A DNA stretch of 45,148 bases from Clostridia bacterium (GTDB taxonomy: Bacteria > Bacillota > Clostridia > Oscillospirales > Acutalibacteraceae). Shown here piece by piece: positions 1 to 6,408 of this stretch. Position 1 is the stretch's first letter. Every line of letters starts with the position of its first letter. The notes beneath the pieces are model-generated. The model had not been told where the DNA came from. It did not search any database and saw only the letters and a program-made list of their open reading frames with translations. A program made the translations under genes and the position numbers. The stretch spans positions 1 through 45,148 of the forward strand of contig JAFNVC010000030.1 in the NCBI GenBank assembly GCA_017379935.1. The letters run 5' to 3'.

Positions 1-301
1 AGTTTTCTTCTCTGTCACCCTTGAGATAGAGTAGCGTGTTGATTGCGATTGCAACGAAATGAAGAAGAAAACCGAAGCCGACAGCGGTAAGCAGACTGAG
101 TCCCGTTTCCTTTGTGAATTCCTGTGTCACAAAGGAACGGATAATAACGCAGGGTGTGATGATATAAAACAACAGGTCAGTGCATTTTTTTGCAGTCTGC
201 TCGGTGAAAAGTCCGATTTTATCGCATATTGCACCGACGAGCACGATGATATAGAGTATGCCGACCTGCTGAGCAGCGATTTTTACATTTTCGAAAAACA
301 T
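1..301 (-). CDS. AEC-family permease, N-terminal part (cut by window edge)
   Basis: This is an open frame from ATG at 301 running off the left edge, with about 100 residues visible. They show hydrophobic segments at roughly residues 12-26, 43-58 and 70-90, and the stretch LLFYIITPCVIIRSF has the proline-containing first repeat typical of the auxin efflux carrier (Mem_trans) family. Known members export or exchange organic acids such as malate or malonate, or amino acids. A GAGGA ribosome site lies about 6 nt upstream. It is 23 bp downstream of a membrane-protein gene that overlaps citrate synthase, so all three are probably one transcript. A substrate such as citrate or a related acid is inferred from context only. 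The C-terminal half is outside the window. Confidence 0.72.
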   Translation of the reverse strand, partial: MFFENVKIAAQQVGILYIIVLVGAICDKIGLFTEQTAKKCTDLLFYIITPCVIIRSFVTQEFTKETGLSLLTAVGFGFLLHFVAIAINTLLYLKGDREEN

Positions 302-324
302 AGAAAATCCTCGATTTTTTGCTT

Positions 325-1206
325 TTAGTTTTGGGGTGCTTTTGCTTTGATTGCAGTAAAGCAGGTGTGGATAGCGTAGATTGCGAAGGTCAGATCACAG
401 AAATTTGCTGTGTAGAGGGGATTGAGCTGTTCGCTGTTACCTGTAATAACAAGAATGAATCTGGGTACGAAGCAGACAAGACTGAGCATAACGGCGGGGA
501 AGCCGTAAGCAAAAAGCTTCCAGAAAACAGTGCTTGCATCAACCTTTGCAATAACCTGAGCAAGTGCAAGGAAGAATGTCATTGAGAAAACAATTGCGAA
601 AAGCTCCAGAAGAAGATCGGAAACGTTTACGAAGCTGATGGTTCTTCTGAATCTGAAAAGCAGTCTGAGTATACACCAGATAACAGGCAGTATAGTGAAA
701 AGTCTGAGCTTCGGAAGAATAGTTCTGTTAAATGCGGCAAGACCGCTTACAGCGAAATAAACAGCGGTCAGGATGCCGGAAGCAACCTGAGCGAGCATAA
801 TTGTACCGCCCTGAGCTGAGACATACTCTGCTACGGAAATATAACCGCCGTTCGATGTTGTGAACAAAGCTAAATAGTCGCTGAGAACGCTGAAGGCGTC
901 TGTGGCGATACCCGCTGCCATAATCAGCGAAACGATAGCTGATCCTTTGCCCGAAAAATCAATTGCTACCGGCTTTATTGATTTGTGCTTGATATATGCG
1001 AATATAACGCAGACGGCAATACAAACGGCAAGAACAGCGTAAAGGACTGCTATCGAAAGATCAGTGCTGTCAAAGAAGCCTGTGGTCGGATTGATGAGCT
1101 TGCAGTAATGATATGCTCTGAGAGGTATACAGATGAGTGCTGCAACCAGTGTTGAAAAAAGAGGAAGCTTATAAATGATGTTGTTATCCTTTAACAAGTT
1201 TTTCAT
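325..1206 (-). CDS. Multi-pass membrane protein of unknown function
   Basis: This 293-residue protein is almost entirely hydrophobic, with about seven to eight likely membrane segments (for example residues 15-30, 50-75, 88-110, 133-160, 170-190, 205-225 and 230-258). I recognise no family motif. The ATG at 1206 overlaps the citrate synthase stop by four bases (ATGA), showing translational coupling, and the AEC permease gene begins 23 bp after its stop. This fixed neighbourhood suggests a role in transport or membrane sensing linked to citrate or another organic acid, but that is inference. No signal peptide, ATP-binding motif or conserved charged pair gives a mechanism. Confidence 0.6.
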   Translation of the reverse strand: MKNLLKDNNIIYKLPLFSTLVAALICIPLRAYHYCKLINPTTGFFDSTDLSIAVLYAVLAVCIAVCVIFAYIKHKSIKPVAIDFSGKGSAIVSLIMAAGIATDAFSVLSDYLALFTTSNGGYISVAEYVSAQGGTIMLAQVASGILTAVYFAVSGLAAFNRTILPKLRLFTILPVIWCILRLLFRFRRTISFVNVSDLLLELFAIVFSMTFFLALAQVIAKVDASTVFWKLFAYGFPAVMLSLVCFVPRFILVITGNSEQLNPLYTANFCDLTFAIYAIHTCFTAIKAKAPQN

Positions 1207-2624
1207 TTTGTTATCCTTTCTTCGAACGGAACATAGTCAGACTCGAGCTTGAATTCATCAACTCTGTCTTCAAGCTTGATATATTTTCTGCGTGTGGAAA
1301 CGCTCTTGTATGCCGGACGTACAATCTTACCGCCTGTCATAAGCTCCTCGAGACGGTGAGCTGACCAGCCGGCAATTCTTGCTGTGGTGAACAGAGGAGT
1401 GTAGATATCCTCGGGAATCTGGAGCATTTCGTAAATAAGGCCTGAATAAAGGTCGACGTTTGCACACATCGGCTTTTTGATGCCCTTGACCTTATGGAAA
1501 ATTTCGGGTGTAAGGCGTTCGATCATATTCAGAAGCTCAAACTTCTCCTCAAAGCCTGACTTATATGCAAAGTTTTTTGCCTCCTGCTTGAGGATGACAG
1601 CTCGCGGGTCGGAAAGTGTGTAGACCGCGTGTCCCATACCGTAAACAAGACCTGAACCGTCACCGGCTTCCTTTTTGATGATTTTGGTAAGGAAGTCAGC
1701 GATCTGACCCTCGTTTGTGATATCGGAAACACCTTTCTCAATATGATGAATCATCTCGGAGGTTTTGATGTTTGCACCGCCGTGCTTTGGTCCCTTGAGG
1801 GCGCCGATGCCTGCAGCGATCGCTGCATAAGTATCGGTTCCGCTTGAGGTGAGAACTCTTGTCGCGAAGGTAGAGTTGTTACCGCCGCCGTGCTCAGCGT
1901 GAACCATAAGGCAAAGGTCAAGAAGCTTTGCCTCCTCGTCCGTGAAGTTCTTGTTTGAACGCATTGAGCGAAGAACGGATTCGGCTGTGGACTGATTAGC
2001 CTTGGGCGGATGGATGTACATGCTCTTCTTGTAGTAATGACGTCTTTTTACCTGATAGGCATAGGACATAATTACGGGAATCTGAGCAATAATCTGGATT
2101 GACTGTCTGATAACGTTTTCGATTGAAGAATCATCAGGATTTTCATCGTATGAGTAAAGCGCAAGAACCGAACGCGTGATTTTGTTCATAATGTTCGGGG
2201 AGGGCGCCTTCATAATCATATCTTCAATGAAATCATCGGGGAGAGTTCTGCACTCCGCAAGGATTTCACTAAATCTGTTCAGCTGCTGAGTTGTAGGAAG
2301 CGAGCCGAAGATAAGAAGCCATGCAACCTCTTCAAAGCCGAAACGGTTTTCTTCCTTACAGTTTTCAACAATCTCCTGAAGATTAACTCCGCGGAAGTAG
2401 AGCTTACCTTCCATAGGTACTCTTTCGCCGTCGTCGATATAGTAACCGTTAACTGAACTGATTTTTGTAAGACCTGCCATAACACCTGTACCGTCAGCAT
2501 TGCGGAGTCCGCGCTTGACGTTGAACTTTGAAAAGTCGTTAGGGTTGATCTGATTATTTTTAACGAGCTCTTCCACAAGGAAGTCCACGTTTTCGTTTGT
2601 AATGGGAGTAATGTAAGATGCCAT
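1203..2624 (-). CDS. gltA: Citrate synthase
   Basis: Condenses oxaloacetate and acetyl-CoA to citrate in the cytoplasm. The 473-residue length is near the usual 430-ish of bacterial type enzymes with some extra N-terminal sequence. The family catalytic triad is visible: His281 in GPKHGGAN, His332 in GMGHAVYTLSDPRA and Asp391 in NVDLYSG. The conserved HAEHGGGNNSTF segment lies at 242-253. In a fermentative anaerobe it most likely supplies 2-oxoglutarate for glutamate synthesis; 2-methylcitrate synthase activity cannot be excluded from sequence. It is the first gene of a minus-strand operon with a membrane protein (4-bp overlap) and an AEC permease. A sigma-A type promoter (TTGACT-18-TATAAT) lies upstream. 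Confidence 0.93.
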   Translation of the reverse strand: MASYITPITNENVDFLVEELVKNNQINPNDFSKFNVKRGLRNADGTGVMAGLTKISSVNGYYIDDGERVPMEGKLYFRGVNLQEIVENCKEENRFGFEEVAWLLIFGSLPTTQQLNRFSEILAECRTLPDDFIEDMIMKAPSPNIMNKITRSVLALYSYDENPDDSSIENVIRQSIQIIAQIPVIMSYAYQVKRRHYYKKSMYIHPPKANQSTAESVLRSMRSNKNFTDEEAKLLDLCLMVHAEHGGGNNSTFATRVLTSSGTDTYAAIAAGIGALKGPKHGGANIKTSEMIHHIEKGVSDITNEGQIADFLTKIIKKEAGDGSGLVYGMGHAVYTLSDPRAVILKQEAKNFAYKSGFEEKFELLNMIERLTPEIFHKVKGIKKPMCANVDLYSGLIYEMLQIPEDIYTPLFTTARIAGWSAHRLEELMTGGKIVRPAYKSVSTRRKYIKLEDRVDEFKLESDYVPFEERITK

Positions 2625-2653
2625 AGTTTCACCGCCAGATAATATTTCAGAAC

Positions 2654-2683
2654 ATTATACAATATATTAGGTGATAAAGTCAA
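2654..2683 (-). promoter_or_regulatory. Promoter of the citrate synthase operon
   Basis: On the minus strand a TTGACT box (2683-2678) and TATAAT box (2659-2654) are separated by 18 bp, about 30 bp upstream of the citrate synthase ATG at 2624. Confidence 0.65.
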
Positions 2684-2766
2684 GAAAATTGCAGAGAAAT
2701 TCTTGACCGGAAACAGTAATTTTAAGATGCTTGTCTGCATATATTTTGGCGTAGGAGGAATGGAAA

Positions 2767-3708
2767 ATGAAACGAAACTTTACGCTGTGTGCCATACTGG
2801 CGGCGGCCATGCTGCTGATACCGCTGACAGCGATACAGAAAAGCCCAGAAATTCCCGTTGCAAGCGCAAACGATGATGCTTATGACGGCTATATCAGTGT
2901 TATGAAAGCGGCTGACGGTATGGTTGAGGAGGTGCCTGAAAGAGAATATCTTATCGGTGCTCTTGCGGCTGAAGCCGATATGTCTCATCACGACGAGGCG
3001 TTGAGGGCTCAGTGTGTTGCATGCTATACCTATGCACTTTACACAAGAAAAAATAACAGCACGGACAAGGCTGATATTTCCGACGATACAAATGTGCATC
3101 AGGGATATCTTACAAAAAACGAAAGAAAAGAAAAATGGGGTGATGCTTTCACCGCAAATGAAGAAAAGGCAACAGAGATAGTGGAATCGGTGCTGGGCGA
3201 GGCGATATATTACGAGGATGAGCCGATAATGGCTGTTTATCACGCTTTGAATAACGGTACAACCCAGAGTGCTCAGACTGTATGGAAAAAGAGTATACCT
3301 TACCTGACAAGTGTCGAAAGTCCGGGGGATAAGCTGTCCGTTGAGCTTGAAAAGAAGTATGATTTTACATATGAGGAATTCAGAGAAAAGATCACAAAAA
3401 TAGACAGAGTTGCGCTCAGTGAGGACAAGAAAAAATGGATCGGACAAATTGAGAAAAATGCGGGCGGCTATGTTTTAGGTGTGTATATCGGCGGAAGTGA
3501 GCTTACCGCAGCAGATATCAGAACAGCGCTGGAGCTCAGAAGCTGTTGCTTTGATATAAGCAGAAATGATGACTGTATCACCGTAAAAACCTACGGCTAC
3601 GGCCATATGGTGGGAATGAGCCAGTACGGAGCTGATTATATGGCACGACAAGGCTCGGATTACCGTGAAATTCTGTCATATTATTATCCGCACACGAATA
3701 TAAAATGA
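2767..3708 (+). CDS. spoIID: Stage II sporulation protein D (SpoIID), lytic transglycosylase
   Basis: SpoIID is a membrane-anchored enzyme that cleaves peptidoglycan during engulfment of the forespore, working with SpoIIM and SpoIIP. The 313-residue product has an N-terminal hydrophobic anchor (about 7-22). The SpoIID core follows: the motif around PEREYLIGALAAEAD contains Glu69, which matches the catalytic glutamate, and is followed by DEALRAQCVACYTYAL. The C-terminal signature YGYGHMVGMSQYGA, then a tyrosine-rich end, is also typical. The start has an AGGAGG-like site (TAGGAGGAATGG). The gene stands alone between the divergent citrate synthase operon and the ferredoxin. Together with spoIVB and spo0A it supports sporulation ancestry. 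Confidence 0.92.
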   Translation: MKRNFTLCAILAAAMLLIPLTAIQKSPEIPVASANDDAYDGYISVMKAADGMVEEVPEREYLIGALAAEADMSHHDEALRAQCVACYTYALYTRKNNSTDKADISDDTNVHQGYLTKNERKEKWGDAFTANEEKATEIVESVLGEAIYYEDEPIMAVYHALNNGTTQSAQTVWKKSIPYLTSVESPGDKLSVELEKKYDFTYEEFREKITKIDRVALSEDKKKWIGQIEKNAGGYVLGVYIGGSELTAADIRTALELRSCCFDISRNDDCITVKTYGYGHMVGMSQYGADYMARQGSDYREILSYYYPHTNIK

Positions 3709-3735
3709 ACTTTCAATGAATTTTTCTGAAAACTA

Positions 3736-3763
3736 TTGCATTTTTTTGCGGTTATGATACAAT
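3736..3763 (+). promoter_or_regulatory. Promoter of the ferredoxin gene
   Basis: TTGCAT (3736-3741) and TACAAT (3758-3763) are separated by 16 bp, about 33 bp upstream of the ferredoxin ATG and downstream of the spoIID stop. Confidence 0.6.
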
Positions 3764-3796
3764 AGTGTCAAATCTGGGACAAGGAGGATGGACAAA

Positions 3797-3967
3797 ATGG
3801 CATTTAAGATTACTGATGATTGTATTTCTTGCGGTGCTTGTGAGGCAGAGTGCCCGGTAGGCGCTATCGCTGAAGGCGACGGAAAGTATGAGATCGATGC
3901 TGATGCTTGCGTTTCTTGCGGCGCTTGTGCAGACGCTTGCCCGGTTGCAGCTCCTGTTGAGGAATAA
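3797..3967 (+). CDS. 2[4Fe-4S] ferredoxin, 56 residues
   Basis: A small electron carrier of clostridial type. I translated it directly because it is short: it begins MAFKITDDCISCGACEAECP and has a second cluster motif CVSCGACADACPVAAP. The two CxxCxxCxxxCP motifs (Cys9-12-15-19 and Cys38-41-44-48) bind two [4Fe-4S] clusters, in the usual internal-repeat arrangement. The length matches classical clostridial ferredoxins (about 55). A strong AAGGAGGATGG ribosome site is six bases upstream of the ATG. It has its own promoter and intrinsic terminator, so it is monocistronic and probably highly expressed. In such organisms it links pyruvate:ferredoxin oxidoreductase to hydrogenase or Rnf; those partners are not in this window. 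Confidence 0.95.
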   Translation: MAFKITDDCISCGACEAECPVGAIAEGDGKYEIDADACVSCGACADACPVAAPVEE

Positions 3968-3981
3968 TCGATTTTCATTTG

Positions 3982-4007
3982 CAGGGTGGATTTTCCACCC
4001 TGTTTTT
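3982..4007 (+). terminator. Intrinsic terminator after ferredoxin
   Basis: A 9-bp perfect stem, CAGGGTGGA (3982-3990) with TCCACCCTG (3994-4002), a 3-nt loop, followed by TTTTT. It lies 15 bp after the ferredoxin stop. Confidence 0.92.
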
Positions 4008-4010
4008 CTT

Positions 4011-4039
4011 TTGACATAAATTCACTTTGGTAGTATAAT
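4011..4039 (+). promoter_or_regulatory. Consensus promoter of the trmN6-rsmI operon
   Basis: Perfect TTGACA (4011-4016) and TATAAT (4034-4039) with the ideal 17-bp spacer, located directly after the ferredoxin terminator and about 25 bp before the methyltransferase ATG. Confidence 0.9.
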
Positions 4040-4064
4040 AGCGCAATAAAGCTGAAAGGGTGAT

Positions 4065-4802
4065 ATGATGGCAGAATTCAGAAAAGAATATCTCGGCAGT
4101 GATGTTTACGTCAGTGTATCCGATGAGCACGGCTTCGGTACGGATGCTGTCCTGCTTGCTGATTTTGCTTCACCCAAGCGTAAGGAAAACGCCTGCGATT
4201 TCGGTACGGGCTGCGGAATTATTCCGATGCTTTGGTACCGTAACGGCGATGCGAAGCATATCTGGGGACTTGAGCTGCAGCAGCAGGGCTACGAACAGGC
4301 AGTGCTGTCTGCTCAGATGAGCAACGCGCAGGAAAAAGTGACATTCATGAAGCTTAATTTAAAGGATGTCCGTGAAAGATTTGAGCACGCTTCTATGGAC
4401 ATTGTCACAATGAATCCACCATATAAGGCAGCGGACGCGGGAATTAAGAGTATGACCGATGCGGCGCTCATTGCCAGGCATGAGGTTGAATGCAATCTTT
4501 CGGATATTACTCAGTCAGCGGCATATCTGCTTAATTTCGGCGGACGGCTTTGTATGTGTAACCGTCCCGAGCGTCTGAGTGATACGCTTTATGCGATGAA
4601 GCAGGCAGGTATTGAGCCGAAGCGTCTTCGCTTCGTTGTCAAGCGTCCCGATACGAGACCGTGGCTGTTTCTGGTCGAAGGCAAAAAGGGGAGTAAATCC
4701 TACCTTAACGTTGAGCCGATGCTGATTATGTACGGCGATGACGGTGAGCTTTCGGATGAAGTTGTAAGAATTTACGGCGAATATAAGGAGAACACAAAGT
4801 GA
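4065..4802 (+). CDS. TrmN6-like N6-adenine methyltransferase (tRNA1Val A37 type)
   Basis: A 245-residue class I SAM-dependent methyltransferase. The SAM-binding motif I is CDFGTGCGIIPM (about 44-55), the acidic residue after strand 2 is in WGLELQ (68-72) and the catalytic NPPY motif is at 117-120, which marks amino-methylation of adenine. Size and motif order match YfiC/TrmN6 proteins that methylate A37 of tRNA1Val, though other N6-adenine targets are possible. Two adjacent ATG codons (4065, 4068) both fit the AAAGGG ribosome site. The TGA stop overlaps the GTG start of rsmI by four bases, and this pairing is common in Firmicutes. Confidence 0.85.
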   Translation: MMAEFRKEYLGSDVYVSVSDEHGFGTDAVLLADFASPKRKENACDFGTGCGIIPMLWYRNGDAKHIWGLELQQQGYEQAVLSAQMSNAQEKVTFMKLNLKDVRERFEHASMDIVTMNPPYKAADAGIKSMTDAALIARHEVECNLSDITQSAAYLLNFGGRLCMCNRPERLSDTLYAMKQAGIEPKRLRFVVKRPDTRPWLFLVEGKKGSKSYLNVEPMLIMYGDDGELSDEVVRIYGEYKENTK

Positions 4803-5626
4803 GTAAGTTATATATAGTCGGAACACCAATAGGCAATCTCGGTGATTTTTCTCCGAGAGCTGTCGAAACATTGGAGAGCTGTGATTTTATTGCAGCGGAG
4901 GATACCCGCGTTACGGTGAAATTGCTCAACCATTTTGGTATAAAAAAGAATATGGTCAGCTATTTTGAGCATAACCGACGTGAGCGCGGTGAGATGATTG
5001 TTGCAAGAATTCTGGCGGGGGAGAGTTGTGCGCTTGTTACCGATGCGGGAATGCCTGCAATTTCGGATCCCGGTGAGGACCTTGTTAAATTATGCCACGA
5101 GAACGGTATTAAAGTCGAATCAGTGCCCGGCCCGTGCGCATTTACTACGGCGCTCGCACTGTCCGGTATGCCGTCGGGAAGATTTACCTTTGAGGGCTTT
5201 CTGAGCGTTAATAAACCAAGCCGCCGTGAGCATCTCGATTCTCTTGTCAATGAAACGAGGACGATGCTTTTTTATGAAGCACCGCACAAGCTCGGAGCAA
5301 CTCTCAAGGATATGTATTCTGCCTTCGGAGACCGCGAAATTGCTATCGTCAGAGAGATTACAAAGCTGCACGAGGAAGTGATAAAAACAACGCTTTCAAG
5401 GGCTGTCGAGCTCTACGGTGAAGGCGGCTTGAAGGGCGAAATCGTACTTGTGATCCACGGCGCAGAGGTGCAGAAAAATGACGAAAAATTAACCCTTGAG
5501 GACGCCGTTGCACTCGCAAAAAAGAGTGCAGAAAACGGACTTTCCTTAAGCGAAGCGGCGAAGCAGGCGGCTAAAATTTCGGGCTTCAGGAAGGGCGAAA
5601 TTTATAAAAATTTATTAGGAGAATAA
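4799..5626 (+). CDS. rsmI: 16S rRNA (cytidine1402-2'-O)-methyltransferase RsmI
   Basis: RsmI methylates the ribose of C1402 in the decoding centre of 16S rRNA. The 275-residue product starts with the tetrapyrrole-methylase-fold signature LYIVGTPIGNLGDFSPRA, and carries the conserved ALVTDAGMPAISDPG (about 78-92) and SVPGPCAFTTALALSGMP segments and the FYEAPHKL motif. The length is typical (270-290). The start is GTG at 4799, coupled by a 4-bp overlap to the upstream methyltransferase gene, with AAGGAG eight bases upstream. It is followed after 4 bp by an unknown gene in the same operon. Confidence 0.95.
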   Translation: MSKLYIVGTPIGNLGDFSPRAVETLESCDFIAAEDTRVTVKLLNHFGIKKNMVSYFEHNRRERGEMIVARILAGESCALVTDAGMPAISDPGEDLVKLCHENGIKVESVPGPCAFTTALALSGMPSGRFTFEGFLSVNKPSRREHLDSLVNETRTMLFYEAPHKLGATLKDMYSAFGDREIAIVREITKLHEEVIKTTLSRAVELYGEGGLKGEIVLVIHGAEVQKNDEKLTLEDAVALAKKSAENGLSLSEAAKQAAKISGFRKGEIYKNLLGE

Positions 5627-5630
5627 GTCT

Positions 5631-6254
5631 ATGTTTGAATATATTTCACAGCATCCGATAGCAGGAATTGCCCTTGCTTTACTTGCGGTTCTGACTGTTT
5701 TTGTCTGCCTTAAGGCGATGATTGCAAGCCGTAAAAGAAGTGAGGAGCGCGAGAGAATTATTGCTGATATCGAGAAGGAAAAAGCACTCAGAAAAGAGTT
5801 TAAGCACGTTGATGAAACAACGTTTGAGCAGGGTAAGGATAACTACCGTCTGATAATCGGAATGTGCGCTCATATTCAGCAGAAAATCGAGAAAAAAGAG
5901 GATATGACCTCCGCTTTTTATGAGCTGTCTGATATTGAAAAAAGTGTGTATGCGCTCGGCTATGCTTTTGAAGACAGCAAAAACGGTCTTTCCGACTTTT
6001 TCCGTGCCAACGGCGAGCCGTTGCTTTCGGCTGCAGAAAAGGCTGTCCGAGAAATTATCGGCGGCAGATTTTCGGAGCTTTTTACAGCTGAATTTATAAT
6101 GCTTGATGAAAATGATGAAACTACATCTGTTGACAATGACGCGCTTGCAAAAATGGATGAGGAATTTAAAAATATTCTCTCTGAAAACGGCGACGGAATT
6201 TACTTGACGGTCGCTGAATATATCCGCACCGGCAAGGACGTTTTTTTGGCTTGA
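5631..6254 (+). CDS. Membrane-anchored protein of unknown function
   Basis: I do not recognise this 207-residue protein. One N-terminal membrane segment (about 11-31, IAGIALALLAVLTVFVCLKA) is followed by a strongly charged, probably coiled-coil stretch (about 35-65, rich in Arg, Glu and Lys) and a mixed alpha-helical, acidic C-terminal domain. The predicted topology is an anchor with a cytoplasmic domain. It begins 4 bp after rsmI with a GGAG site and is the last gene before an intrinsic terminator, so it is expressed with the two RNA methyltransferases. No catalytic motif is apparent. Confidence 0.6.
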   Translation: MFEYISQHPIAGIALALLAVLTVFVCLKAMIASRKRSEERERIIADIEKEKALRKEFKHVDETTFEQGKDNYRLIIGMCAHIQQKIEKKEDMTSAFYELSDIEKSVYALGYAFEDSKNGLSDFFRANGEPLLSAAEKAVREIIGGRFSELFTAEFIMLDENDETTSVDNDALAKMDEEFKNILSENGDGIYLTVAEYIRTGKDVFLA

Positions 6255-6264
6255 TAACATCTTT

Positions 6265-6293
6265 ATGCACTCCTTTTCAGGGGTGCATTTTTT
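6265..6293 (+). terminator. Intrinsic terminator of the trmN6-rsmI operon
   Basis: Stem ATGCACTCC (6265-6273) with GGGGTGCAT (6280-6288), nine pairs including one G-U, loop of six, followed by a T-run to 6293. Confidence 0.9.
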
Positions 6294-6326
6294 GTTCAAA
6301 AAACTCAGATTTCTTTGCAAATTTAC

Positions 6327-6355
6327 TTTATTTTATTCGCATTATATGTTATAAT
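6327..6355 (+). promoter_or_regulatory. Probable promoter of the uronate operon
   Basis: A consensus TATAAT (6350-6355) stands 54 bp upstream of the first operon gene. The matching -35 region is weak: TTTATT at 6327-6332 at 17-bp spacing. A weak -35 box with a good -10 box is consistent with a regulated promoter. The -10 box is overlapped by the palindrome at 6353-6368. Confidence 0.55.
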
Positions 6356-6368
6356 ACACGCGTGTATT
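6353..6368. promoter_or_regulatory. Perfect 16-bp palindrome, candidate operator
   Basis: AATACACGCGTGTATT reads identically on both strands. It overlaps the last three bases of the -10 box and covers the likely transcription start, a classical repressor position. A central CG and perfect symmetry resemble LacI- or GntR-type operators in general form. No regulator gene is in the window, so the protein that binds is unknown. Confidence 0.6.
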
Positions 6369-6408
6369 CAGTTTTGCACATCAATGAAAGCTTAAAGGAG
6401 CGGTTTTT

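Noticed and set aside
2715-2755. A sigma-E promoter before spoIID
   Set aside because: CATATATTTT is near the -10 form but no matching -35 at the right distance was seen.
2722-3447. A 241-residue minus-strand frame opposite spoIID
   Set aside because: The plus strand encodes clear SpoIID motifs, and the minus translation is a low-complexity shadow.
3733-4017. A 94-residue minus-strand frame
   Set aside because: It is the antisense of the ferredoxin gene, whose plus-strand translation has two perfect cluster motifs and strong signals.
5679-6320. A 213-residue minus-strand frame opposite the unknown operon gene
   Set aside because: No ribosome site, the reading crosses an intrinsic terminator, and the plus frame is better supported by operon spacing.
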